The position numbers and the translations under genes are program-made. 64,000 nt of DNA from Flavobacterium sp. ACN6 (GTDB lineage Bacteria; Bacteroidota; Bacteroidia; Flavobacteriales; Flavobacteriaceae): positions 186,001-250,000 of the forward strand of contig NZ_MRCQ01000008.1 in NCBI RefSeq assembly GCF_002304005.1, given 5' to 3'. This document shows positions 44,649 to 53,136 of this stretch, piece by piece. Below the pieces are notes generated by a model. That model did no database searches and was not told the origin of the DNA. It worked only from the letters and a program-made list of their open reading frames with translations. The number at the start of each line of letters is the position of its first letter. The first letter of the stretch is position 1.

Positions 44649-45326
44649 CTACTTCGCAACCAAAGTCTCACTTTTAAATCTTTTCATTAAAATATCGGCT
44701 TTTTCTATTTGATTGATTGCTTTTAAAGACTGCGCGTATCTGTAGTAATAAATAACATCTGGGTCTTTCACCAAATCAAACAATTTCTCATAATAGCCCG
44801 CCGCGGTATTAAGGTTTCCGTCGAAGTAAAGACGGTCTGCCACTTTCTGAAGCATTTCTGGTGATTTATAGCCTTTTTCAAGCACTTTCTCATATGTTCC
44901 TGCTATATCTACTTTGACATATTTTACAGGCTCCGCAGGATCTGCTTCTTCAACAATAACTGGTTCAGAAGATGCTGTTATATTTTCCATAGAAAGCTCT
45001 GGCTGTGTTAAACTTACTTTTACTTCTTGTTTTCGCTTTACATATCTCGGAATTATAGTCCTGGTATTATTTGGTCCCAAATCGTTCGTGTAAACCATAT
45101 CTAATTTTGTAACCTCATAAGTGGTAATTCTGCCTCCAAAAAGTTTATTAATTCTTTCTTCTACATAATATGATTTTATCACATAATCGCTGTCAGAAGA
45201 AAGTTTGTCTGTCAAAAGCACCGTAGTTCCAGATGTCGAAGCAGAAAGACTTGCCATGCGCTGCGCAAAACAAACGAAAGAACATAATATTAAAAATGCA
45301 CATAAAAGCGATTTGCCGTTTTTCAT
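44649..45326 (-). CDS. Secreted TPR-like protein (partial OmpA-family resemblance)
   Basis: 225 residues with a signal peptide (ends FVCFAQ). The C-terminal part (AGTYEKVLEKGYKSPEMLQKVADRL, TAAGYYEKLFDLV) is TPR-like and resembles the N-terminal module of PorE/OmpA-family proteins of Bacteroidota, but no OmpA domain follows. It may be a truncated relative or an independent protein. It converges with the zeta-like gene. Confidence 0.6.
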   Translation of the reverse strand: MKNGKSLLCAFLILCSFVCFAQRMASLSASTSGTTVLLTDKLSSDSDYVIKSYYVEERINKLFGGRITTYEVTKLDMVYTNDLGPNNTRTIIPRYVKRKQEVKVSLTQPELSMENITASSEPVIVEEADPAEPVKYVKVDIAGTYEKVLEKGYKSPEMLQKVADRLYFDGNLNTAAGYYEKLFDLVKDPDVIYYYRYAQSLKAINQIEKADILMKRFKSETLVAK

Positions 45327-45445
45327 AATAATTCAATAAAATTATTGGTTTATCTTAAAATTTTATTAAATATATACTATTCAGACGGTTAAGGTTTAAA
45401 ATCTCTGCAAACAACTGGAAAAAACGTTTAATTACCCCTTTTATC

Positions 45446-45721
45446 TTAAGCGTTCCTGATTACGGAAAAAGCATCCTTAATTTCGTTGTCCGAAAATGGT
45501 TCGAGGGTTTTGGCGAGCTTCATACTCATTTTAATACAACTCAGCATTTTGGTTCGTAAATCGAGATTATTACCGATTTCGGTTTCAAGAATGTACTCAA
45601 AAATTTCTGTTAGATATTCGGGATGATTTTTAAATTCTCCCTCGAAACAAATATCCGAAAGGAATTGAGATACAGATTCCATTACCTTTTGATCTGTCGT
45701 GGTTTTGTTTTCTATTTTCAT
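45446..45721 (-). CDS. Small hypothetical protein divergent from the XRE regulator
   Basis: 91 residues, helical and acidic, no membrane segment and no domain I recognise (SDICFEGEFKNHPEYLTEIFE). It is transcribed divergently from the XRE gene across a region with palindromes, so it may be controlled by that regulator. Confidence 0.6.
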   Translation of the reverse strand: MKIENKTTTDQKVMESVSQFLSDICFEGEFKNHPEYLTEIFEYILETEIGNNLDLRTKMLSCIKMSMKLAKTLEPFSDNEIKDAFSVIRNA

Positions 45722-45772
45722 GGTGTTTAGTTTTAATGTACGAAAAATTGTATTTTTGTTTCTACGAATTAA

Positions 45773-45819
45773 ACAATAGATTCTATTGTAGCAAAACCCA
45801 ATAATTTGTATTATACAAA
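45773..45819. promoter_or_regulatory. Two palindromes between divergent genes (candidate operators)
   Basis: ACAATAGA-T-TCTATTGT (45773-45789) and TTTGTAT-T-ATACAAA (45805-45819) are perfect palindromes. A third related half-site (TTTGTATTTTACA) follows at about 45825. A TATCTTTG -7 element lies at 45867-45874 before the XRE gene. Confidence 0.55.
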
Positions 45820-45878
45820 AGCCGTTTGTATTTTACAGCACAAATAATTTTATCAGGAATTTTAAATATCTTTGACTT

Positions 45879-46274
45879 ATGAGCACACTAACAAAACCAA
45901 ATCATATAGGGCGAAAAATAAGCCGTATTCGTGAACTTCGTGATATGAAACAGGAAGCATTGGCACAGGCTTTAGGCACCAACCAACAAACGATTTCTGC
46001 TATTGAAAACAGCGAAACAATCGACGAAGAAAAGCTGAAGGCAATTGCCGAAGCTTTAGGTGTGTCTGTGGAAGGAATTAAGAATTTTTCTGAAGAAGCG
46101 ATTTTAAATAATATCCAAAATAATTACGAAGGCTCAGTTGTTCATAGTGGACCGACGGTAAATCATAATTGCTCTTTCAACCCGCTTGATAAAGTCGTGG
46201 AACTTTATGAGCGTTTGGTTCAGGCTGAAAAAGATAAAGTGGCGTATTTGGAGAAGTTGTTGAAAGGGAAGTAG
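45879..46274 (+). CDS. XRE-family transcriptional regulator
   Basis: 131 residues. A typical HTH_3 domain occupies about 10-65 (ISRIRELRDMKQEALAQALGTNQQTISAIEN). The C-terminus (VVELYERLVQAEKDKVAYLEKLLKG) is a coiled coil, probably for dimerisation. It likely binds the palindromes just upstream. Confidence 0.9.
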   Translation: MSTLTKPNHIGRKISRIRELRDMKQEALAQALGTNQQTISAIENSETIDEEKLKAIAEALGVSVEGIKNFSEEAILNNIQNNYEGSVVHSGPTVNHNCSFNPLDKVVELYERLVQAEKDKVAYLEKLLKGK

Positions 46275-46352
46275 TATTGTTTTTTCTTATTTTCTCAAAA
46301 ATGTTTTTTTATCAACAAAGCGCAATCTTTAACCTACAAAAAGTAATGATTA

Positions 46353-46383
46353 TTGCCTTTATAAAATAAAAGCCGTAAATTTG
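46353..46383 (+). promoter_or_regulatory. Promoter of the Panacea-domain unit
   Basis: TTG at 46353-46355, a 20-nt spacer and TAAATTTG at 46376-46383, 55 bases before the start codon. Confidence 0.6.
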
Positions 46384-46437
46384 TCACTACAAATCTTAAT
46401 TTAACATGTAAAAAAAACAGCATGTTACAACTTAAAT

Positions 46438-47019
46438 ATGCATTTTAAAAACGACATAGAAAAAATTGGAAATACAATCATTTATCTAGCAGATAAAATT
46501 GATGATTTGTCTAAAACTAAACTTTTAAAGATTCTCTATTTGTTGGATGAATTTTCTATTAAAGAGTTTGGATTACCTTTTCTAAATTTAAAATATGAAG
46601 TTTGGCAATTAGGGCCTGTATCTCAAGAAATATTTGTTGACCTATCAGACGATCCGATAATTCTAAAAGATTATATAGAAATAAATACTTTAGAAAATAA
46701 AAGATACATCAAATCTAAAAAAGCATTTAACGATGATGAATTTTCAGATAATGAATTAGATCTTTTAGAAAAATTAACACAAACAGTAAAGAATCAACCT
46801 GCTTATGTTTTAATTAATTTTACGCATAAAAAAGATTCTTTATGGTACAACACAGCATCTCGTCACAATCTTATTGAAAAATTTGAGATGGGTGTAAAAA
46901 ACAGCTCGAATGTGGAATTGAATTTTGAGGAAATTTTAAAAAACGAACCTCTTAAGCTTTCCATTTATAATCATCATAAAAAGCTTGAATCAAGTTTAAG
47001 CGGATTTAGAATTCGTTAA
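46438..47019 (+). CDS. Panacea-domain (SocA-like/DUF4065) protein, candidate antitoxin
   Basis: 193 residues. The N-terminal pattern IYLADKIDDLSKTKLLKILYLLD and KYEVWQLGPVSQEIF is the Panacea/SocA-like signature. Panacea proteins act as antitoxins in many toxin-antitoxin pairs. Its stop lies one base before the next start. It carries no toxin motif itself. Confidence 0.85.
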   Translation: MHFKNDIEKIGNTIIYLADKIDDLSKTKLLKILYLLDEFSIKEFGLPFLNLKYEVWQLGPVSQEIFVDLSDDPIILKDYIEINTLENKRYIKSKKAFNDDEFSDNELDLLEKLTQTVKNQPAYVLINFTHKKDSLWYNTASRHNLIEKFEMGVKNSSNVELNFEEILKNEPLKLSIYNHHKKLESSLSGFRIR

Positions 47020-47020
47020 T

Positions 47021-47458
47021 ATGAAGGACGGGACTTTATTACATATTCCTAATTATGTTTTCGAAAATGGTGATTCAAAAAATAAATTCTTTTTACTGTT
47101 AAAAGAAGTAGATAGTGTACAATTGATAGTTTCATTGCCATCGAGCATTCAATACTTCCCATCAGATACAACAATAAATCATGGTTGTATAGATTTAATA
47201 GATGCCCAACAAACCACATATTGTTTTAAAGCTAATTATATCTTAGATTCGAACAATAGTTTTTCTTTTTCAAAAGATACTTATTTACATGGATGCTGGT
47301 TAAAAGAAATTGACAAAACTTTATTCTTTCAAACTTATCCTATTCCAGATTTTCATTATGAAATTAAAGGCGTTTTAGATCAAACTGAACTTGAAAACAT
47401 AATAGAGTGTTTTAAAAATTCACCATCAGTTAAAAGAAGACTAAAAAAATTACTATAG
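47021..47458 (+). CDS. Partner of the Panacea protein, unknown family (candidate toxin)
   Basis: 145 residues, no membrane segment. The N-terminus (LLHIPNYVFENGDSKNKFFLLLKEVD, VSLPSSIQYFP) is beta-rich and superficially like PemK/MazF-type barrels, but I cannot confirm the family. It starts one base after the Panacea gene, so the two are co-translated. A toxin role is inference from the pair layout. Confidence 0.6.
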   Translation: MKDGTLLHIPNYVFENGDSKNKFFLLLKEVDSVQLIVSLPSSIQYFPSDTTINHGCIDLIDAQQTTYCFKANYILDSNNSFSFSKDTYLHGCWLKEIDKTLFFQTYPIPDFHYEIKGVLDQTELENIIECFKNSPSVKRRLKKLL

Positions 47459-47497
47459 ATTCTTAAACAAGATCTAAATTAGTACAAAAGCATAAAA

Positions 47498-47530
47498 AAA
47501 GCGCCGTAATCCCAATAATCACGGCGCTTT
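47498..47530 (-). terminator. Terminator of the C1 peptidase gene
   Basis: AAAGCGCCGT / ACGGCGCTTT (47498-47507 with 47521-47530), followed on the minus strand by T runs. It may also serve the convergent + gene. Confidence 0.8.
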
Positions 47531-47556
47531 CCTATTTTATTTAAAAATCAGAGCAA

Positions 47557-48753
47557 TTAAACCCCTAATTTCTTAGCAATCTCAGTTGGAATTCCTCCTT
47601 TGTTTACTAATAATGCTGTAGTTTTATATTTTACGAAGTTCTTAGTTACAAACAAGAAACCTTTGTAGTCGTTTGTTTCTCCCCAAGAATTTTTTACGAT
47701 ATAGTATTCTTTACCAGTTTGATCTTTTGCTAAACCAATAATGTGCATTCCGTGGTCGTCTGTTGTAGCGTAGTTGTCAAACGCAGCCTGACGCATTTCT
47801 GGAGTAATTTCTGGTTCTGCTTTTGGTCCGTTAAACATGTCTGCTTTTTCTTCTGCAGTCATATCATCGAATTTTTTGCTTGGAACGTAAGCTACACCAT
47901 TTTTCCAGCTGAAACTTTTCTCGCTAACATCTGTTGCCCAAGCTACAGTATATCCTTTTTTCAAAGCATTGTCGATAACATCTGTCATATCGTTTACTTT
48001 TACGTTGTAAACTTGATCCAATGACCAGTTGTCTGGCACCATCATCGTCGTTTTTTGGTAGTATGGCGTATTTGTAAAAGATGATAATTCTACATACTCA
48101 TCTGGATTAATTCCTACTACTTCTTTAGCGAAAGATTGCGGTGTATAGTTTTTTCCTTTGTAAGTAAAGTTTTCTGGTGCTTTTCCTAGATAAGAATCAA
48201 TAACTGCTGCATACGCTTTTTGCCAGTTTGGTGTCAATTCTCCGTTTGGATTTTTAACAACTGCTGTCAAAACTCCTTCGATAAGAGCGGCCATTTCGCC
48301 AAATTTATTTTTATCTGTTCCGTAGTTTAGTCCTGTGTAAACTTCTCTTGGTACAGTTCCGTATTTTTTATACATGTTAATTACATCGTGCAAAGCTCCT
48401 CCGTCTCCAAGTGTAATTGCTCCGTGCATACGAACGTAGTTAATCCCTTTCTCAACATATACATTTCTTGCAGAATAAATTTGAGATAACTCAACCGGCT
48501 GTTTTCCTAAACGAATCATTTCTGACTCTAAGAATGAATTTGTTGAGTAACTCCAGCAAGTTCCAGATGAACCTTGAGTTTTTACTGATGTTGTTCCTAA
48601 GTTAATTACTTCTGTAAATTTGAAGTTCTCTTTACTTTTGTCGCTCGCGTTTAGTTTAAGTGAGTTTACTAAAACGTCCTGCGCAAAACAGCCTGCTGTT
48701 CCAGCCAAGAATACTGATGCTGCAAACACTGATTTGAATGAAAATGTATTCAT
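47557..48753 (-). CDS. C1-family (papain-like) peptidase, bleomycin-hydrolase type
   Basis: 398 residues with a signal peptide (ends GCFAQ). Catalytic Cys is in SSGTCWSYSTNSFLE, His in DDHGMHIIG, Asn in YIVKNSWGE. The order and spacing match bleomycin hydrolase/aminopeptidase C enzymes, but it is exported. It probably trims peptides in the periplasm or outside. Confidence 0.92.
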   Translation of the reverse strand: MNTFSFKSVFAASVFLAGTAGCFAQDVLVNSLKLNASDKSKENFKFTEVINLGTTSVKTQGSSGTCWSYSTNSFLESEMIRLGKQPVELSQIYSARNVYVEKGINYVRMHGAITLGDGGALHDVINMYKKYGTVPREVYTGLNYGTDKNKFGEMAALIEGVLTAVVKNPNGELTPNWQKAYAAVIDSYLGKAPENFTYKGKNYTPQSFAKEVVGINPDEYVELSSFTNTPYYQKTTMMVPDNWSLDQVYNVKVNDMTDVIDNALKKGYTVAWATDVSEKSFSWKNGVAYVPSKKFDDMTAEEKADMFNGPKAEPEITPEMRQAAFDNYATTDDHGMHIIGLAKDQTGKEYYIVKNSWGETNDYKGFLFVTKNFVKYKTTALLVNKGGIPTEIAKKLGV

Positions 48754-48986
48754 AATTGATGTTTAAGGTTTAACAAAATTAGTCTCTAGTGTTTCTAATT
48801 TGTTACAAAACAATTAAATTTTTTGTAATTTGTTGCTATTGTGCGGTTAATTTTTTCACAATCTTTTAATTAAGGTGTATAAGATTACAAATTATGCAAA
48901 ACTAACAATCGGTTTAGAATCAAAATGCAGTTCTAATGAAATAAGTGGTAATTTGGTTTCGGAAAATTGCGAAAACCAAACTCGAA

Positions 48987-49784
48987 ATGTACGAACTGGA
49001 AAAAGAAAAATATCTGGGCAACACCAAAAACATCTTCAATACCGATCAAGGAATTGCGGTTGTAGAAACCGAGTATCAAAATAAGGTTTACGAAGGCTGG
49101 CATTCGCATAATAATGCGCATATTACACTTTTTCTAAAAGGAGGCACAACCGAAAAACGCAAGAATTCTACGGAAACGGTCGGCTCTGGTTCTTTGTTAT
49201 TTTATCACAGCGACGAATTGCATTTGAACCAAGATACGCTTTTTCCATCCCGAAATATTAATATTGAAATTGAAGAAGGACTTTTAAAAGAACTTCAAAT
49301 TGATGAAGCAATAATCGAAAAATCGATTCAGAACAGCACGTTTACCAAATTTTTGATCTTGAAAATTTTTAAAGAAACGCAGACAGCTGATACTTTTTCT
49401 AACGATACTATAAAAATGCTATTCTCGCAGCTGGCAGCAACGAATAATTATTTGGAACGCTACGAAAAGAGTCCGTTTTGGGTAAAAAGTCTAAATGAAT
49501 TATTAAATGACTGCTGGAACGAAAACCCGAATTTACAGGATTTGGCGCAGGTTTTAAATTTAAATCCCATTACCATCTCCAAGCATTTTCCGAAATATTT
49601 TGGCTGTACTTTGGGCGAATACATGCGGAGAATTAAAGTTAACCGTTCGCTTTCGCTGATACAATCTCAAGAAAGTAATTTGACCGAAATTAGTTTCCAA
49701 TGCGGTTTTGCCGACCAAAGCCACTTTATCCGAACTTTTAAAAACCAGACTGGATTTTTACCCAAACAATTTCAAAAATTATAA
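48987..49784 (+). CDS. AraC-family transcriptional regulator
   Basis: About 265 residues from ATG 48987; the frame is open from 48945, adding 14 residues. An AraC-type cupin (GWHSHNNAHITLFLKGG, LLFYHSDELH) precedes the HTH domain (LAQVLNLNPITISKHFPKYFG and SEISFQCGFADQSHFIRTFK-like LTEISFQCGFADQSHFIRT). It lies 76 bp before the CPBP protease gene in the same direction and is likely to control it. Confidence 0.9.
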   Translation: MYELEKEKYLGNTKNIFNTDQGIAVVETEYQNKVYEGWHSHNNAHITLFLKGGTTEKRKNSTETVGSGSLLFYHSDELHLNQDTLFPSRNINIEIEEGLLKELQIDEAIIEKSIQNSTFTKFLILKIFKETQTADTFSNDTIKMLFSQLAATNNYLERYEKSPFWVKSLNELLNDCWNENPNLQDLAQVLNLNPITISKHFPKYFGCTLGEYMRRIKVNRSLSLIQSQESNLTEISFQCGFADQSHFIRTFKNQTGFLPKQFQKL

Positions 49785-49860
49785 AGAAGGCAAATTTCAT
49801 TCTATTTTTTGATTTTGATGCCAATTACTTTTGCTTCATCAAATCATATAAATCAAACCA

Positions 49861-50721
49861 ATGGAAACGCTTACTTTAAAACAAAAAACTTTTAATTCTC
49901 CTATAACCAAAATTATTCTTGCCTTACTTACTTTTATGGCAGTTGTAATTATCGGACAGCAAATTGCTGCAAAATTACTGGCATTGACTTCGCTGGAAAA
50001 AGATTACAGAAATCTTTTAAAAGGACTTTTTGTTACGACTGCAGCTGTTTTGAGTTATATTGTTTTCTTCAAAAAGTACGATAAAAGATCGGTGACAGAA
50101 TTTGCTTCAAAAGGGATTTTGAAAAATCTTAGTACTGGTGTTTTATTTGGTTTTCTTCTTCAATCACTTACCATTTTAGTAATTTACCTCAACGGAAGTT
50201 ATAGTGTTGTGTCTGTAAATCCAATTTCGTTTATCTTGATTCCGCTGGCAATTATGTTTACTGTTGCTATTATTGAAGAAATATTAGTTCGCGGTATTGT
50301 ATTTAGAATTATCGAAGAAAAACTGGGAAGTTATATTTCACTGCTAATTTCTGGAGTTATATTCGGAGCTTTGCATCTTGTGAATCCTCACAGTAGTTTT
50401 CTTTCGACTTTATGTATTACGCTGGCAGGATTTTTATTGGGTGCTGCTTTTATTTACAGCCGTAATTTATGGTTTCCAATTGCAGTGCATTTTGCTTGGA
50501 ATTTTACACAATCGGGTATTTTTGGAACAATTACTTCTGGAAATGAAAAAACACCTAGTTTATTAACAGCCAAAATACAAGGCTCAGAATTAATTACCGG
50601 AGGAGAATTTGGTCCCGAAGGGAGCATTCAGGCAAGCGTAATTTGTCTTATAGGAACGATAATATTACTGGTATTGAGTAACAAAGAAAATAAGATTGTT
50701 AAACCGTATTGGAATAAATAA
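49861..50721 (+). CDS. CPBP-family intramembrane metalloprotease
   Basis: 286 residues with about eight helices. The CPBP motifs are IIEEILVRGIVFRIIE (EExxxR), FGALHL and HFAWNF. These Abi-like proteins cut or bind membrane substrates; some give self-immunity to bacteriocins in other phyla. It may be co-transcribed with the AraC gene. Confidence 0.9.
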   Translation: METLTLKQKTFNSPITKIILALLTFMAVVIIGQQIAAKLLALTSLEKDYRNLLKGLFVTTAAVLSYIVFFKKYDKRSVTEFASKGILKNLSTGVLFGFLLQSLTILVIYLNGSYSVVSVNPISFILIPLAIMFTVAIIEEILVRGIVFRIIEEKLGSYISLLISGVIFGALHLVNPHSSFLSTLCITLAGFLLGAAFIYSRNLWFPIAVHFAWNFTQSGIFGTITSGNEKTPSLLTAKIQGSELITGGEFGPEGSIQASVICLIGTIILLVLSNKENKIVKPYWNK

Positions 50722-50807
50722 AGCAAAGAACACTCAGGAAGGAAAGGGCTTCGACTTCGCTCAGCCTGACAATTAGTGGTGTTAAAAAATAAAATTTTAA
50801 GTTTGAT

Positions 50808-50830
50808 TTCCCGGTAATAATTATCGGGAA
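50808..50830. repeat. Imperfect palindrome TTCCCGGTAATAATTATCGG
   Basis: A 23-bp near-palindrome of the CCCG...CGGG type, related in layout to 14465-14482 and 43235-43252. Confidence 0.55.
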
Positions 50831-50843
50831 TTTTACTTTTCAA

Positions 50844-50885
50844 AATCAACAATCAACAATCAACAATCAACAATCAACAATTAAC
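50844..50885. repeat. Heptanucleotide tandem repeat
   Basis: AATCAAC repeated five times and then once as AATTAAC. It lies just after the stop codon of the minus-strand barrel gene. Confidence 0.9.
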
Positions 50886-50887
50886 AA

Positions 50888-52048
50888 TTATCTCAGCCAA
50901 TTACTTCCAAAAACAATATAATAAGCCCAATCTTCCGGACCTCTGGCAACATCGACTCCCATTCTGAGTTTGAATTTTCGAGCTAGTAAATATCTAAAAC
51001 CCGTTCCGTAACTGTAGACAACAGGTTTTGCAAAAGCTTTGTCCCAATCGTTAAAAGCGCTGGCAAGACCGCCATATCCCATAAGACTCCACCTTCTGTA
51101 GACATCCCAGCGTAATTCGGCTTCGGTTACAATACTTGTTTTTCCCTGATATCTTGCTGCAGGAATTCCTCTTAAATTGATTCCCGGTCTTAAATAAAAA
51201 GGCGGGTTCCCAAACGCCTGTTCCCCTTCAATCCTCAGCCCGCCAATTAATTTTTTAGTTAATGGATAATAGCCTATTGCAGATAAATTGACGCGCCAGG
51301 CATCATAATCACTTCCCAAAATATTATCTGACCAAAAGAAATCTGATTGAAGCCTGATTCCTTTATCTGGTGTAAATATATTGTCGCGTCCGTCAAATTG
51401 TAATGCTCCTCCAAGCTGGCTCACTGTACTTTTAATATCTTTTGGCTCAACAAACGGCGGCGGGAGATTTACATCGGGCAGGTTTATTTTAGAATTTAAA
51501 AAAAGAAATTGAGGTCCCGCGCTCCATTTTGGATTGTTAAATTGTTTGAGCCATTGGGTATAAAAAATAGTAGACTTAAAATTGAGTTTGAATTCCTCAT
51601 CTGCCAGATTTGGACGATTGTTGGCATAAAACGATAAATTCATATCGCCGTAACCTGCCATGACACGATATAATATTTTGGGTTTAATAAGTGTTCCCGA
51701 ACGAAAAGCGCCTACCATCCAGCTTTTGTTTCCGGTGTACATTCCGATTCCTCCAGTTATATCTGGATTTATAAACCGTTTTTTTCCGTTTTCATCTACA
51801 ACAGGTGCGTGCTTTTTTAGGAAAACGGGCACGATTGCACCTCCTATTCCTCCCAGAGCGGGTTCTGTAATTATGGTTGGCACAACAATAAAGCCGTGCG
51901 CATAAATAATGTAATCGCTTAAATCGAATGCGCCGTCGAGAGAATCTTTAACACTTATATGCGGTTTTTGTGCATTTATAACATTAAACGACAAGAGAAA
52001 CCAAAGCGAGAACAAGATAATTTTTTGTGTTGTTTTTTTGTTTTTCAT
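50888..52048 (-). CDS. BamA/TamA-family outer-membrane protein
   Basis: 386 residues with a signal peptide (ends NVINAQ) and a Bac_surface_Ag-type barrel (TPDKGIRLQSDFFWSDN, RGIPAARYQGKTSIVTEAELRW, VARGPEDWAYYIVFGSNWL). There are no POTRA domains, so it is a shortened member. It is the last gene of the 50.9-63.7 kb minus-strand run. Confidence 0.85.
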   Translation of the reverse strand: MKNKKTTQKIILFSLWFLLSFNVINAQKPHISVKDSLDGAFDLSDYIIYAHGFIVVPTIITEPALGGIGGAIVPVFLKKHAPVVDENGKKRFINPDITGGIGMYTGNKSWMVGAFRSGTLIKPKILYRVMAGYGDMNLSFYANNRPNLADEEFKLNFKSTIFYTQWLKQFNNPKWSAGPQFLFLNSKINLPDVNLPPPFVEPKDIKSTVSQLGGALQFDGRDNIFTPDKGIRLQSDFFWSDNILGSDYDAWRVNLSAIGYYPLTKKLIGGLRIEGEQAFGNPPFYLRPGINLRGIPAARYQGKTSIVTEAELRWDVYRRWSLMGYGGLASAFNDWDKAFAKPVVYSYGTGFRYLLARKFKLRMGVDVARGPEDWAYYIVFGSNWLR

Positions 52049-52103
52049 ATAAGAATCTAAATCGTTTTACATTTAAAAATCACCTTATATTCTTCGATCT
52101 CAT

Positions 52104-53069
52104 CTATTCCTTTTTCTTGAAGCTGAAAACATGTGCCAATGTGATAAAGAAAGTATTTCCTTGAAATCTGTTTATGGCATTTACTTCTCCAATCCATCTA
52201 AAACCAGCCGAAGTCATACAGCCAATATGCAGATAATTAATCTCGGCGCCAAGTCCGCCAACGTGATCTTTATCTGGTTCCAAAAGCAGGGTTCCAACTG
52301 GAATTTTATCATCGGAGACTTTGTATTGCAGGTAATAAATTAATCCTGCGTTCAATATTCCTTTTGGTGCTGTTTTTTCTGCATTCATACAATAAAAAGT
52401 CTTTCCTAAACCGCCTTCAATACTTAAAATGTCACCCGTTTTTATATCAGTATCTTTTTTCTTTCCGTTGATTTCATAAGCCGCTAATGCAGAAAAATGA
52501 AATGTTTTTTTGTCATTAAAGAACAAAGTGGTTCCTGCCGAAATCTCATTCATAAACATCCCTAAACCACTATTTTCACTGCCTCCAAATTCATATTTTC
52601 CTGTTGGAAGATACAATTGGTAGCTGAATACAAAATCGGCTCTTTTATTATGCCATCCTAACTGAATGGGTTGTACATACATATCTGTAAAAGCAAAATC
52701 GCTCTTTGAATCGACGTAACTTCCTTGAATGGTATTGGATGCTCCAGCCACTAAAATCGCCGCACCATAATTGGCTCCTAAAATTTTAAAATCGCTTATG
52801 TAAGATGCTCCAGCACCGGTTATAAACATGGTTAAATCTGGATTTCCCATTTTATCGCCATCACTATTTCGCAGAGAAGATGCGGTGTAAATGTAACCTG
52901 GAACATATACACTTAAAGTATTTTCTGGAGCCTGAGTTCCCGATTGAAGTCCCATAGCGCCCAAAATATGTCCGCCTTTTAACTGTGCATTGGTATAAAA
53001 AGAAACCAATAATAGCATTATTGCTAGAATTGATTTAATTGATTTTGAAGTATTAATTTTTGTTTTCAT
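52104..53069 (-). CDS. SphA/MetA-like outer-membrane transporter
   Basis: 321 residues with a signal peptide (ends SFYTNAQ). Beta-rich with YQLYLPTGKYEFGGSENSGLG typical of the phenol MetA-degradation (SphA) family, ending VFSFKKKE. It probably forms an outer-membrane channel for hydrophobic substrates. It shares its region with the neuromedin-U-like protein at 58.3-59.1 kb. Confidence 0.8.
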   Translation of the reverse strand: MKTKINTSKSIKSILAIMLLLVSFYTNAQLKGGHILGAMGLQSGTQAPENTLSVYVPGYIYTASSLRNSDGDKMGNPDLTMFITGAGASYISDFKILGANYGAAILVAGASNTIQGSYVDSKSDFAFTDMYVQPIQLGWHNKRADFVFSYQLYLPTGKYEFGGSENSGLGMFMNEISAGTTLFFNDKKTFHFSALAAYEINGKKKDTDIKTGDILSIEGGLGKTFYCMNAEKTAPKGILNAGLIYYLQYKVSDDKIPVGTLLLEPDKDHVGGLGAEINYLHIGCMTSAGFRWIGEVNAINRFQGNTFFITLAHVFSFKKKE

Positions 53070-53136
53070 GCTGAAACGTTTTAAAATTAATCAAGACTTT
53101 ACTGCAGCTTTTAATAACTGATTTAGAAGTAATTTT

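Noticed and set aside
44649-45326. Complete OmpA-family cell-wall protein
   Set aside because: The N-terminal TPR-like region is there but no OmpA domain follows within or after the frame.
50844-50885. Heptamer array considered as a CRISPR or plasmid iteron
   Set aside because: Units are adjacent with no spacers, and no replication gene is nearby.
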